Position numbers and translations under genes: made by a program. The notes under the pieces are model-generated. The model made no database searches, had not been told where the DNA came from, and was given only the letters and a program-made list of their open reading frames with translations. A DNA stretch of 64,000 bases from Apostichopus japonicus (lineage: Eukaryota; Echinodermata; Holothuroidea; Aspidochirotida; Stichopodidae): contig NC_092577.1 in NCBI RefSeq assembly GCF_037975245.1, positions 22,656,398 through 22,720,397 on the forward strand, written 5' to 3'. Positions 33,780-47,300 of the stretch are shown here, piece after piece (the stretch's first letter is position 1; the number at the start of each line of letters is the position of its first letter).

Positions 33780-35480
33780 TTTTTGGTGAGTATCTTATTT
33801 GGAGTATTTTCAGATCTTCTTTTCAGTGCTTCTCAGAAATTTTCAGCTCTTTTCAGCATTTGTTATATATATTTTTGGTGAGTATTTTATTTGGTGTATT
33901 TTCAGTGCTTTATATTAAGCTTTGTTAGTAATTAATAGCGGTTCTTTTGCTTTTTCAGTACTTTTGATTTTTTAGCTCCTTTCAGTGCTTTTCAGCAATT
34001 TTCAGCTCTTTACAGCTCTCTTCAGAAATTTTAAGCTCTTTTCAGCATTTGTTATATGTATATATTTTTGGTGAGTATTTTATTTGTATTATTTTCAGTG
34101 CTTTATATTATGCTTTGTTAGTAATTTGTAGCGTTTTTTTTGCTTTTTCAGTCCTTTTTTTTTTTTTTAGCTCTTTTCAGTGCTTTTCAGCAATTTTCAG
34201 CTCTTTTCAGAAATTTTAAGTTCTTTTCAGCATTTGTTATATATATTTTTGGTGAGTATTTTATTTGTAGTATTTTCAGTGCTTTATATTATGCTTTGTT
34301 AGTAATTAATAGCGTTTCTTTTGCTTTTTCAGTACTTTTGATTTTTTAGCTCTTGTCAGTGCTTTTCAGCAATTTTCAGCTCTTTACAGCTCTTTTCAGA
34401 AATTTTAAGCTCTTTTCAGCATTTGTTATATGTATATATTTTTGGTGAGTATTTTATTTGTAGTATTTTCAGTGCTTTATATTATGCTTTGTTAGTAATT
34501 TATAGCGGTTTTTTTGCTTTTTCAGTACTTTTGATTATTTTAGCTCTTTTCAGTGCTTTTCAGCAATTTTCAGTGCTTTTCAGCAATTTTCAGCTCTTTT
34601 CAGCATTTGTTATATATATTTTTGGTGAGTATTTTATTTGTAGTATTTTCAGTGCTTTATATTATGCTTTGTTAGTAATTTATAGCGGTTTTTTTGCTTT
34701 TTCAGTACTTTTGATTTTTTTAGTTCTTTTCAGTGCTTTTCAGCAATTTTCAGCTCTTTTCAGAAATTTCAAGCTCTTTTCAGCATTTGTTACAGGTATA
34801 TTAATTTTTGGTGAGTATTTATTTGTAGTATCATCAGTGCTTTATATTATGCTTTGTTAGTAATTTATAGCGGTTTTTTTGCTTTTTCAGTACTTTTGAT
34901 TTTTTTAGTTCTTTTCAGTGCTTTTCAGCAATTTTCAGCTCTTTTCAGAAATTATAAATTCTTTTCAGCATTTGTTATATATATTATTGGTGAGTATTTT
35001 ATTTGGAGTATTTTCAGTGCTTTATATTATGCTTTGTTAGTAATTTCTAGCGTTTCTTTTGCTTTTTCAGTACTATTGATTTTTTAGCTCTTTTCAGTGC
35101 TTTTCAGCAATTTTCAGCTCTTTTCAGCATTTGTTATATATTATTGGTGAGTATTTAATTTGGAGTATTTTCAGTGCTTTATATTATGCTTTGTTAGTAA
35201 TTTGTAGCAGTTCTTGTACTGTTGATGTTTTTTAGCTCTTTACAGCAATTTGTAGCTCTTTGCAGCATTTGTTATATGTTCTTCAGTACTTTGCAACACT
35301 TTTTATGCATTAATTTTGAGCAGTTTCCAGGTTTTGGTGAGTATTTTATAAGGAGTATTTTCAGTGCTTTATATTATGCTTTGATAGTAATTTGTAGCGC
35401 TATTTTTTGCTGATTTAGTACTTTCACTACTATTAGCTCCTTTCGGTGCTTTTCAGCAATTTTTAGCTCTTTTCAGCAAC
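33780..35480. repeat. ~185-bp minisatellite with repeated ttttcag and ggtgagta words
   Basis: The words tttttggtgagtattttatt recur about ten times (near 33785, 33880, 34070, 34250, 34445, 34623, 34810, 34990, 35147 and 35335). Each is followed by gctttatattatgctttgtt and a cluster of ttttcagctc words. Spacing is mostly 157-195 bp. The open frames on the plus strand here are translations of the repeat, not genes. It lies directly upstream of the Helentron ORFs. Confidence 0.9.
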
Positions 35481-36254
35481 TTCTATATGGTCTTCAGTAT
35501 TTTGTGGCACTTTTTATGCATGCAGCAATACTTTGTTATGCTTTTTATGTACTTTGCAGTACTTGTGGTACTTTTCTTCAGTACCTTACAGTACTTGTGC
35601 GTTTTGGTACATTTCAGTCCTTTATGCTTGTCCAAGTACTTTACAGTACTTGTTATGCTTCGTTCAGTACTTTCTTTGCTTCTTTTCAGTATCTCCTAGT
35701 CCTTTTTTATGCTCATGTCTTTTGAAATTTATAATTTGTAGTCTTGTAAATTTTGTGCTTCAATATTGTGGTTGCTATTCTCGTATATATGTGTGGTTTG
35801 AATATAGTATTGTTTTGCAAAATGTTGTATTGTCAGTACTGTGCTTAATTCTACTTTAAGATACTAATTTTCAATAATTTTTTTATATTGTGTTAACAAT
35901 TCTAAAAACCTGTGAAAAACATATCAATTCTTTCCACCTTAACAGTTGATACTTACAATGCTGGATGTGGATGGATCGTCAAGCTGATGGTTCAGTAATA
36001 TTCAGAGTGATCAACTTCTTGTCCAGATATCAGTGGGTACAGCAAGAATTTGAAAAGAATGAAAAAAAAATAATATGAATATTTGGATAGCAAAATTGTT
36101 TACACGTAGGAATGGTTGATTGTAAACTTTGCTTGTTCTACATACAACCAACCTCATGTAGGATAGGGTCTAGCGAAGTAATAAGACTGTTCACTACCTG
36201 AATGTTGTCTGTATCAGAAATTAAATCAGTTTTCTTCAACTTATCTAGTTCCTT
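35481..36254. other. Decaying repeat edge and unannotated DNA
   Basis: Up to about 35700 the sequence keeps single words of the upstream minisatellite (cagtactt, ttatgc). From there to 36254 it is AT-rich with no recognised feature. Confidence 0.4.
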
Positions 36255-39200
36255 AAGTGATACTATCCTACTGTTACTTAAAAGGTATAAGCCTAGCCAT
36301 ACCAAGTTCGCTGACATGAGTTTTTGTTTGAACATTTTGTTTACCAACAAGGCCATTCTCCAACCTCTAGTCTTGCATAGTTACGTAACAGTGGATTTTT
36401 GCTTTGATTGCCAACATGCTTTGATCTGGTCATGTAAAGTTGGTGGTTAAAATGTCAACAATACATATTTTTTGCACTAAAACATTTCAAAATTGAATTT
36501 TTCTTTAGAGAACAATTAGAATTTTAAGAGAAACAAATTTATACCGGAAAAGTGTAAATTGAAATATTTTAGGGCAACAAAATTTAACAGTGAAATTGTT
36601 TACATTGAAGCAAAATGAGATTTGGAGAAGCAAAATTGCCAGAACAATTAATTACAGAATTAATTACTAAGCCTACTTAATTAGCACATTTTGTGTTTGA
36701 AACTATAGTCAGTTGAGAACCCACCGACCAATTACAACCAAACAAATTTTGTCATAACAGCTCAATATCTAAATTATGCAAATTAGTGTCATTAGTTAGC
36801 ATATTTAATGCTTAAAATTTGATCAGTTCTAGAAAACATACTCTCCTGCCTTCCTCTACCAGATATTGTGCACAAACGATACACAATGAAATATTTTTGA
36901 CAAAATGTCCACGGCTATGTTTCAATGTGTTTCTACACCCAACTGCTGGTTGTTTACCCCAAACTTTACTTTTCTGTAATTATTTTTACTATGGTTGGAA
37001 TCCTTATTTAATTGTGGTCCTCAATCAATTCAAACAACATTTGTAAAAGACTTTCTGAAATGTTTGGCCCAACTGAAAATCTGGCAGTGGTACTGTACAA
37101 GTATAATTATATAGATTTACATTTTTTCAAATACTGAAGTAAAACAATGATCAAATGTGAAATAACATATTAGGTGGGATATACAGTACCTTACAAATTT
37201 AGTATACAACGAATGCCATGTGTAAGTTGTTAATACTACTTTGAATCGATATTTGGAGGCTACAACAACTTGAACAAGTACAATTAGCCTAGCAGTAATT
37301 TGTAATTAATACTAATAAATTTGCAATTAATTGAAGAAAGTACATCACCATTTTCTTAGGTGAGATGGGGTTACATTGAGGGGTCAAGGTGTACATGAAA
37401 ACATAAACTGATCATTGTAGTTACCACATAAGTATATTTAACCAATAGATGTTTTCTTTAAAGTAGCACTGGCTTCATATATGTAGATCGCAGAGTGACT
37501 GTGGAGACAGTAGTCCTTACTAAATTTTACAAATGCATAGTGTTAATCTGTAACGGTAACAGTATAGTAGCCTATACAGTACTCAATAGTACTACTAGCC
37601 AGTACTTTTAAATTAATGGTAGGGCTACTATAGTCTATACCTATGGTAACCTAGCAACCTACTCATTGTTTAAATTATAATGAGTAAAATCTTACAAAAT
37701 GTTACACAATGTGTCATGCTGTACTAGTACTAGAGTATACCTATTTGTATTTATTTTTGTTGGGAAGGGTGAAAGTGTGCAAGCAAGAATGTGACCCTAT
37801 CAATCACAAACTTAGTCTGAACTTACAATATATTTACAAAGAGTATCCAGTATTACAGTACCAAAAGTACTATCCTACTGTTACTAACAGGTTCAACATT
37901 AGCCACGCCAGTTACGCTTACATGAGTTCTTGTTTTTACATCCTGTTACTATCAAGCCCTTTCTTGAACCTCTAGTCTTGACCTAGCTACGCGACAGTGG
38001 ATTTTTGTTTTGATTGCCAACATGCTATGATCTGGTCATGTAAAGTTGATGGTTAAAATGTCAACAGTACAATTTTTTTGCACTAAAACATTTCAAAATT
38101 GAATTATACTTTAGAGAACAATTCCTAGGGCGTAGACAATTAAGTGAAGAAATTTTAGAGTGGAAAAATGAAGACTAAAAATTTGTAGATCCAATAAATT
38201 TAACAGTGAAATTGTTTACATTGAAGCAAAATAAGAATTGGAGACAAAAAATTAAACAACAATAATTTACAGAATTATTTAATTAGCCTACTTAATTAGC
38301 ACATTTGTGTTGGAAACTATAGTCAGTTGAGAACCCACAGACCTGTTACAACCAAACAAATTTTGTCATAACAGCTTAATTATAAATTATGCAAATTAGT
38401 GTCATTTGTTAGCTTATATAATGCTTAAAATCTGATCAGTTCGAGAAAACATACTCTCCTGCCTTCCTCTACCAGATATTGTGCACAAACGATACACAAT
38501 GAAATATTTTTGACAAAATGTCCACGGCTATGTTTCAATGTGTTTCTACACCCAACTGCTGGTTGTTTACCCCAAACTTTACTTTTCTGTAATTATTTTT
38601 ACTATGGTTGGAATCCTTATTTAATTGTGGTCCTCAATCAATTCAAACAACATTTGTAAAAGACTTTCTGAAATGTTTGGCCCAACTGAAAATCTGGCAG
38701 TGGTACTGTACAAGTATAATTATATAGATTTACATTTTTTCAAATACTGAAGTAAAACAATGATCAAATGTGAAATAACATATTAGGTGGGATATACAGT
38801 ACCTTACAAATTTAGAATACAACGAATGCCATGTGTAAGTTGTTAATACTACTTTGAATCGATATTTGGAGGCTACAACAACTTGAACAAGTACAATTAG
38901 CCTAGCAGTAATTTGTAATTAATACTAATAAATTTGCAATTAATTGAAGAAAGTACATCACCATTTTCTTAGGTGAGATGGGGTTACATTGAGGGGTCAA
39001 GGTGTACATGAAAACATAAACTGATCATTGTAGTTACCACATAAGTATATTTAACCAATAGATGTTTTCTTTAAAGTAGCACTGGCTTCATATATGTAGA
39101 TCGCAGAGTGACTGTGGAGACAGTAGTCCTTACTAAATTTTACAAATGCATAGTGTTAATCTGTAACGGTAACAGTATAGTAGCCTATACAGTACTCAAT

Positions 39201-41590
39201 AGTACTACTAGCCAGTACTTTTAAATTAATGGTAGGGCTACTATAGTCTATACCTATGGTAACCTAGCAACCTACTCATTGTTTAAATTATAATGAGTAA
39301 AATCTTACAAAATGTTACACAATGTGTCATGCTGTACTAGTACTAGAGTATACCTATTTGTATTTATTTTTGTTGGGAAGGGTGAAAGTGTGCAAGCAAG
39401 AATGTGACCCTATCAATCACAAACTTAGTCTGAACTTACAATATATTTACAAAGAGTATCCAGTATTACAGTACCAAAAGTACTATCCTACTGTTACTAA
39501 CAGGTTCAACATTAGCCACGCCAGTTACGCTTACAGGAGTTCTTGTTTTTACATCCTGTTACTATCAAGCCCTTTCTTGAACCTCTAGTCTTGACCTAGC
39601 TACGCGACAGTGGATTTTTGTTTTGATTGCCAACATGCTATGATCTGGTCATGTAAAGTTGATGGTTAAAATGTCAACAGTACAATTTTTTTGCACTAAA
39701 ACATTTCAAAATTGAATTATACTTTAGAGAACAATTCCTAGGGCGTAGACAATTAAGTGAAGAAATTTTAGAGTGGAAAAATGAAGACTAAAATTTTGTA
39801 GATCCAATAAATTTAACAGTGAAATTGTTTACATTGAAGCAAAATAAGAATTGGAGACAAAAAATTAAACAACAATAATTTACAGAATTATTTAATTAGC
39901 CTACTTAATTAGCACATTTGTGTTGGAAACTATAGTCAGTTGAGAACCCACAGACCTGTTACAACCAAACAAATTTTGTCATAACAGCTTAATTATAAAT
40001 TATGCAAATTAGTGTCATTTGTTAGCTTATATAATGCTTAAAATCTGATCAGTTCGAGAAAACATACTCTCCTGCCTTCCTCTACCAGATATTGTGCACA
40101 AACGATACACAATGAAATATTTTTGACAAAATGTCCACGGCTATGTTTCAATGTGTTTCTACACCCAACTGCTGGTTGTTTACCCCAAACTTTTACTTTT
40201 CTGTAATTATTTTTACTTTGGTTGGAATCCCAATTTAATTGTGGTCCTCAATCAATTCAAACAACAATTGTAAAAGACTTTCTGAAATGTTTGGCCCAAC
40301 TGAAAATCTGGCAGTGGTACTGTACAAGTATAATTATATAGATTTACATTTTTTCTAATACTGAAGTAAAACAATGATCAAATGTGAAATAACATATTAG
40401 GTGGGATATACAGTACCTTACAAATTCAGAATACATCGAATGCCATGTGTAAGTTGTTAATACTACTTTGAATCGATATTTGGAGGCTACAACAACTTGA
40501 ACAAGTACATTTAGCCTAGCATGAATTTGTCATTAATACTAATAAATTTGCAATTAATTGAAGAAAATACATCACCATTCTCTATGGCTAGATGGGGGTT
40601 GGTTAGATTGAAAGGTCAAGGTGTACATGCAAACGTTAACTGTTCATTGTAGTTACCACATAAGTATATTTAACCAATAGATGTTTTCTTTAAAGTAGCA
40701 CTGGCTTCATATATGTAGATCACAGAGTGACTGTGGAGACAGTAGTCCTTACTAAATTTGACAAATATATACATACTATGTTCTGACGTCTCCATGTTCC
40801 GACGTCTCTACAGTATGTTCCGACAATAGAAAATAATTTTTGGACTCATACTTTTTTGGACCAACATGTTTCCGGTAAAAAATTTTCGGACCACAATTGT
40901 TTTGGACCAAAATATTTTTGTGGCCAAGATTTTTTTTTTGACCAACAATTTTTCGGACCTTTTTTTTTTACCCAAATTTTTCAGACCATTTTGTTTTGGA
41001 CCAACATAATTTGGTACCAAATTATTTTTGGACCAACATGATTTCGGACCACATTATTGAAGAAATTTGGTCCAAACAAATAAACTCCCAACAAAATTGG
41101 TCCCAAAAATTTGGGTCACAAAACTAGTTTTCTTAGTACAACCAAATTTTTGGATAAAAATATTGCTCCCTTTTTTTCTTTTTGTCGGAACATGGAGATG
41201 TCGGAACATAGAGACGTCAAAACATGGAGACGTCATTACATAGAGATGTCACCATGCATAGTGTGAATCTGTAACGGTAACAGTATAGTAGCCTATACAG
41301 TACTCAATAGTACTACTAGCCAGTACTTTGAAATTAATAGTAGGGCTACTACAGTATATTCCTATGGTAACCTAGCAACCTACTCATTGTTTAAATTATA
41401 AATAGTTAACTCTTACAAAATAACACACAATGTGTCATGCTGTACTAGTACTAGCCTATATATATATATATTTGTATTTATTTTTGTTGGGAAGGGTGGG
41501 GATGTGCAAGCCAAAAACTGATCCTAGCAATCAAAGTAAGTCTGAACTTACAATATATTTACAATGAGTATCCAGTATAACATTAACAAA
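36255..41590. repeat. Three tandem copies of a 1,613-bp unit
   Basis: The word ctctcctgccttcctctacc lies at 36841, 38454 and 40067, exactly 1,613 bp apart each time. Copies 1-2 and 2-3 are nearly identical over more than 1 kb; the outer ends are more diverged. Copy 3 is split by a MITE-like insertion at 40767-41257, absent from copies 1 and 2. Frames at 37709 and 39322 are the same repeat segment with one residue changed and have no recognisable domain. Confidence 0.9.
40767..41257. mobile_element. MITE-like element in tandem copy 3
   Basis: This ~490-bp insertion is missing from the equivalent place in the two sister tandem copies. Its ends carry inverted words: gttccgacgtctctacagta on the left, and gtcggaacatagagacgtca on the right. 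The middle is a field of short inverted words of the type ttttggaccaa. No coding capacity. The target duplication is unclear (perhaps AT), so the superfamily is not assigned. Confidence 0.8.
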
Positions 41591-42690
41591 GAAAATAAAA
41601 TAAGTCCTTATTTGGAAAAAATTAAATGTAACATACCTTTAATGCTGTAGCCAGGACTGTCTTCTTAAATGTAGTGTTGCAATTCAAATCTTCTTCAAAC
41701 TTTAAAGCGAATTGACTGTAAGTCATAGAAGCTGCTGGTTGCAATATGTTTTGGTCGATCGAGATAGTGTGAAAGAATGGTTTTGAATGCTGCAAGCCTG
41801 ATTATATCTGATATTATCTGATTCTGAACTCAGTGTAATATCCTCTGTACCATTAAACTGATGCATGCATTCTATCAGTCATCACTGCTGACAATAATCT
41901 GAAGTGAGGACTGCTGCTTGACCTCTCAAGGACAAAAGTTAGCAAATTTTCCACAGCTAAGTTCAATGTCTGGATAAAATATGGAGTATCTCACCAGTGG
42001 CGGCACCAGCCTATATAAACTAGGAAGGGGACATCACATAGATCAATGTGAAGTTGAACCAAATATCCTCTGTACCACTAAAAACCATGCATGCATTCTA
42101 TCACTCATCACTGCTGATAATAATCTGAAGTGGTGACTGCTCCTTGAACTCTCAAGTACAAAAGTTGGCAAATTGTCCAAAAGCTAACTTCAATGTTTGG
42201 AAAGAGATGAAGTTTCTCACCAGGGGTGCTACTAGCCTAAGTAAACGGGGAGGAGGAAGACAACAGAGACTATCGGGGGGGGGGGGGTGTGTGTAAATAT
42301 CTATTTACCTCACAAGGACAAAAGTTGGCAAATATTCCAAAAGCTAAATTAATGTTGGGATAAAGCATGGAGTATCACACTAGGGTTGACACCAGCCTAA
42401 GTAAACCGAGGTTGAGGGGGGGGGGGGGTAACCAGGAGGCAACATAGATTCTTGGGGGTGTAAAAATGTATCAATAGGACAACTTATACCTATCTAACCT
42501 CTGAAAATATTGCAATTTTAAACCTGATTAGAGAATTTTTACTGAGTGCCAGATCTGAGTGGGGAATTGAGGGGGCAAGAAAAACAATATGAGGGAGCAA
42601 ATTCCCCCTCCCCCTGTAGCACCAGCACTGTATCTCACTATTTCCATGGATAAAGAACTTGAGTTATGTCAGCAGTACCCTGTGTGTGAA
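41591..42690. repeat. Diverged modules around ataatctgaagtg
   Basis: A module with atcactgctgataataatct, then actctcaag and acaaaagttggcaaat, recurs near 41880, 42100 and 43860, with a partial form near 42300. G-homopolymers occur near 42276 and 42417. No gene is recognised. Confidence 0.55.
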
Positions 42691-43390
42691 CATAGGCGTA
42701 GGAGCCTAATTTGATTTGGGGGGCTGTAACGACTTGCCCAAATATTACCGAAATTGTTCGCGCGCGTTGAATATGTTATTGTGCATATCATATAGGCATT
42801 CATCGGTTATTACATCACATGCCAATAACATATAATTTTTTCGTCTTATTACTCTTCCATATTGGTTAAAATTATTGGGGAATTCGTTACAACAATAATG
42901 ATCATAATAATATTAATTTAACCATTGAAAAACACATTGCAAAATATTCTTCTTTCAGTAGGTGCCTGAAAAATTCTCAGCATATTGCCCGAATTTTCAC
43001 CAAAAAATGTAAAAACACACTGCAAATTATTCTTTTTTCATTAGGTGCCCGAAAAATTCTAAGCCTATTGCCCAAACTTTCAACAAAAAAGTGAAAAACA
43101 CACTGCAAATTATTCTTCTTTCAGTTGGTGCCCGAAATATTCTCAGCATATTGCCTGAATTTTCACCAAAAAAGTGAAAACACTCTGCAAATTAGGCTTC
43201 TTTCACAGTAGGTGCCCGACAAATTCTCAGCATATTGCCAAATTTTCACCAAAAAATGTGAAAAACACACTGCAAATTATTCTTTTTTCAGTTGGTGCAC
43301 AAAAAATTCTCAGCATATTGCCCGAATTTTCACAAAAAATTTTGGTTGGGGGGCTGCAGCCCCCCAGCCCCCCTGCCTCCTACGCCTATG
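42691..43390. mobile_element. Non-autonomous DNA transposon with 8-bp duplication
   Basis: It begins cataggcgtaggagcc and ends with the inverted form (tcctacgcctatg). The 8-bp direct repeat TGTGTGAA flanks it (42683-42690 and 43391-43398). A related segment near 44028-44100 continues across this point without the element, an approximate empty site. The interior has about four to five ~84-bp tandem units (42950-43340). It has no transposase. An 8-bp duplication suits hAT-like movers, but the G-rich termini are not diagnostic. Confidence 0.85.
42950..43340. repeat. ~84-bp minisatellite inside the transposon
   Basis: Units share cactgcaaattattcttctt, then aggtgcccgaaaaattctca and atattgcccgaattttcacc. 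There are about four to five copies with a few mismatches each. Confidence 0.85.
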
Positions 43391-43433
43391 TGTGTGAAGG
43401 GAAGGTGCTATGTCGGAAGAGTTATATAATATT

Positions 43434-43434
43434 G

Positions 43435-43490
<56 letters not shown>
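43434..43490. repeat. (TA)n microsatellite
   Basis: A long uninterrupted alternating TA run. The length may be unreliable in assembly. Confidence 0.95.
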
Positions 43491-43492
<2 letters not shown>

Positions 43493-44300
43493 TAAGTGAA
43501 ATGGAAAGGATATAAGTATATATTGGAGCTTGGTATTTGCTCATTTTGACCTTGTCTGTGGTTATTTGCAGATTGATAACATGTATCAAATTCATAATTT
43601 CACTATAAAGTTAATGTTCATATATTTACTGTAGGTGATCTGATGAGCACAAAATTGATGAAAACATTCATAAAACTAATGTATATCAGTGTTTCTGTGT
43701 CAGTACAATCAATATCAGCATTTAGTTGATATATTATCAGTAGTATGTTACAGTAGTGTATGTAGCTGATACAAGTCAAAAGTCACCAAGATGTGGGTCA
43801 ACTATTGGATTACAATAGCATAACTCCCAACCTTAAGGTCCATCCATGCATGCATTCTATCACTCATCACTGCTGATAATAATCTGAAGTGGAGACTGCT
43901 CCTTGAACTCTCAAGTACAAAAGAGAAAATAATCTGAAGGAACAAATGACCCTTCCCTCCCCCTTGTAGTGCCACCACTGTATCTCACTATTGCCATAGA
44001 GAAGAATGTTGAGTCATGTCAGCAGTACCATGTGTGTTTACAGTAGCGCAAATGCTATTTCGGAGGAGTTGTATAATAATGCCTATATATTATTAAGTGG
44101 AAATGGAAAGGATATACCTAACCTCTGAAAAAATTGCAATTTTAAACATGATATGAGAAATTTTGAATGAGTACCAGATCTGAGTGGGGGGTTCAAGCAG
44201 CTAGGAAAAAATCTGAGGGGATAAATTGTCTCCTTCAACTGTTGTGCCACCACTGTATCTCACTATTTCCATGGAGAAGGATCTTGAGTGATGTCAGCAG
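43491..44300. other. Diverged repeats and unannotated DNA
   Basis: Contains another copy of the ataatctgaagtg module (near 43860) and a paralogue of the DNA flanking the 42.7-kb transposon (43970-44110). No gene is seen. Confidence 0.5.
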
Positions 44301-47300
44301 TACCCTGTCACCCCTTGGCACTGGGAGTTATTGCATTAAATGTCTGAAAATTAACTATGACCTCGTATAACTTCACACACAAAAGTCACCTGGGGTCAAT
44401 CCATTGACATTTTCAATCAGTGAGCATGAAAACTATACAAATTCAAACATTTTTTTCTTTCCCCATTTTCTCTCCCCAAAATACTATTTTTTAACATTAA
44501 TTGACCTTAGGTGACCTCGGATCACATGACCATTAACTTTGAAAATATTTCCCTATACCATTTGCAACTTGTCCCAAAATATCGACCGTGTCCCACCTTG
44601 GCACTGGGAGTTATTGTACTAAATGTCTGAAAATTAACTTTGACCTCTTACAACACATACAAAGGTCACCTAGGGTCAAGCCATTGACATTTTTGATCGG
44701 TGAGACGTCAATATAGCATCAAAACTATAAAAATTCAAACTTGTTATACTTTGCCCATTTTCTACCCCAAAATACTAGTTTTTTAACATTAATTGACCTT
44801 TGGTGACTCTGATCACATGACCGTTAAGTTTGAAAATATTCCCCTATACCATTTGCAACTTGTCCCAAAATATCAACCTTGTCACACCTTGGCACTGGGA
44901 TCTATTGCATTAAATGTCTGAAAATTAACTTTGACCTCGTATAGCTTCGCACTCGAAGGTCACACGAGGTCAACCTATTGACATTTATGATCAGAAGGTA
45001 CCTTTAACATCTGAAAATAGAATTGAAACTGTAAAAATCTCCAAAACACTTAAAGGTCACCAGAGGTCAAATTGAGGTCAAGGGTCACCCAGATGCAGAT
45101 CGACAATTGGATTGCATTAAAGCAACTCCCAACCCTAACAGACAAGTCGTTCTCAAGATATTGCAAAAATACTAGTTTTTTATCATTAATTGACCTTTGG
45201 TGACCTCAGATCACATGACCGTTATGTTTGAAAATATTCCCCTATACCATTTGCAACTTGTCCAAAAATAACCAACTGTGTAACACCTTGGCACTGGGAG
45301 TTATTGTACTAAATGTCTGAAAATTAACTCTGACCTCTTATAACTTAACACACTAAGGTCACCTAGGGTCAAGCCATTGACATTTTTGACCGGTGAGACG
45401 TGAATAAAGCATGAAAACTATAAAAATTCAAACTTTTTATTCTTTGCCCATTTTCTCCCCCTAAAATACTTGTTTTTTAACATTAATTGACCTTTGGTGA
45501 CCTCGGATCACATGACCGTTAAGTTTGAAAATATTCCCCTATACCATTTGCAACTTGTCCAAAAATATCAACTGTGTAACACCTTGGCACTGGGATCTAT
45601 TGCATTCAATGTCTGAAAATTAACTTTGACCTTGTATAACTTCGCATACAAAGCTCCCCTGGGTGTCAACCCATTGACATTTTTGATCGGAAGGTACCTT
45701 TGATATCCAAATCTAGCATCAAAACCAAACATTTTCTTTTTCACACGTTTTCTCCAAAAATAAGCACATTTTTCCTAATGTGACCTTTGACCTTTGACCT
45801 TGGTTTCAGATGTAGTTTGACCTCCTGATTCCAAAAAACAACACGACAAGTCTGTACAGCCATCCTAACTCCGACCAAAAAACTTTGACCCCATATAACT
45901 TCACACACGAAGGTCACACGGGGGTCAACCTATTGACGTTTATGATCAGAAGGTACCTTTGACATCTGAAAATAGCATCGAAACTGTAAAAATCCCCAAA
46001 ACACTTAAAGGTCACCGGAGGTCAAATTGAGGTCAAGGGTCACCCAGATGCGGGTCGACAATTGGATTACATTGAAGCAACTCCCAACTAGTGTTTGCAC
46101 GGGTTACCCGGGTACCCGGGTACCCGCCCGACGTGATACTACCCGGTTCCTAATTTATTACCCGAATCCTAAGCAAAGTGTGATTTAAAAAAAAAAAAAA
46201 ATGGCAACCGACGGTTAGGCAGATTTCCCATTGTCTTAGTGTGGTGTTAGGCTACAATGTGGTCGAAGATAACAGCAATAACGAAGGGGCCCGCTCTACG
46301 CGATACTAAACGGTTCCTAATTTATTACCCGAATCCTAAGCAAAGTGTGATTTAAAAAAAAAAAAAAATGGCAACCGACGGTTAGGCAGATTTCCCATTG
46401 TCTTAGTGTGGTGTTAGGCTACAATGTGGTCGAAGATAACAGCAATAACGAAGGGGCCCGCTCTACGCGATACTAAACGGTTCCTAATTTATTACCCGAA
46501 TCATACGTAAAGTGTGATTGTTTAAAAAAAAAAATTGCAAACCGATGGTTAGGCTGATTTCCCATTGACTTAGTGTGTTGTTAGGCTACCATGTGTTCGA
46601 AGATAACAGCAATAACGAAAGCTTTCCATAGATATCTTATAACTGCGTCACAATTTCAGCTAATAAACAGATGGCTAGGCTAAACTACCCCCATTGACTT
46701 AGTGTGGTGTTAGTCAACCATGTGGTCGAACGTAACAGCAATCACGAAAGTATTCCATGGATGTCTTATAACTGCGTCACAACTCCAGCAAATAAAGAGA
46801 TGGTTAGGCTTAGCTTGATTTCTCATTGACTTATTGTGGTGTTAGGCTACCATGTGGAAGAAATTATTATTTATTCATTCGTTTATTTCAAAGAAGGAAA
46901 GGCTGACAAGGAATTTTACGCGATGTTTATGGATTATAGATAACTAAAAAATAGTAATCGGAAGTGGCTTTTTACTAATCGTTTATTCCAAATGTGATCA
47001 AATTGCGCGAATCGCGCAATCTCGCGGCTAATGCGAACCCTGGGCCTGCATAGTAGATAGTAGTAGTATTAAAAACTGTTTAAGAGCTAAATTGGATATT
47101 TATATGGTTTGATCCAATAGACGTGCACGAGCTAGCATAAGCAGCGGCGGCAGTGCGATGTTAGTAGTAATGCTAATTATAATTAAATAATTAATTTATT
47201 AACAAGTTAATGAAAGAAACAGAAGCAAATAAAAACTATTGAGGGAGGTTTTATACCTCATCTTACACCTACGTATTTGAACATGAAAACATTGTCAGTA

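Noticed and set aside
34140-35087. Series of plus-strand frames with similar Phe/Ser/Ala-rich peptides
   Set aside because: They are translations of the 185-bp repeat, differing only by repeat drift; no start context or domain.
37709-39588. Two almost identical 88-residue frames
   Set aside because: They lie at the same place in consecutive 1,613-bp tandem units; no known motif, so repeat identity explains the match.
43174-43515. 113-residue frame ending in Ile-Tyr repeats
   Set aside because: It reads through the minisatellite and the (TA)n run.
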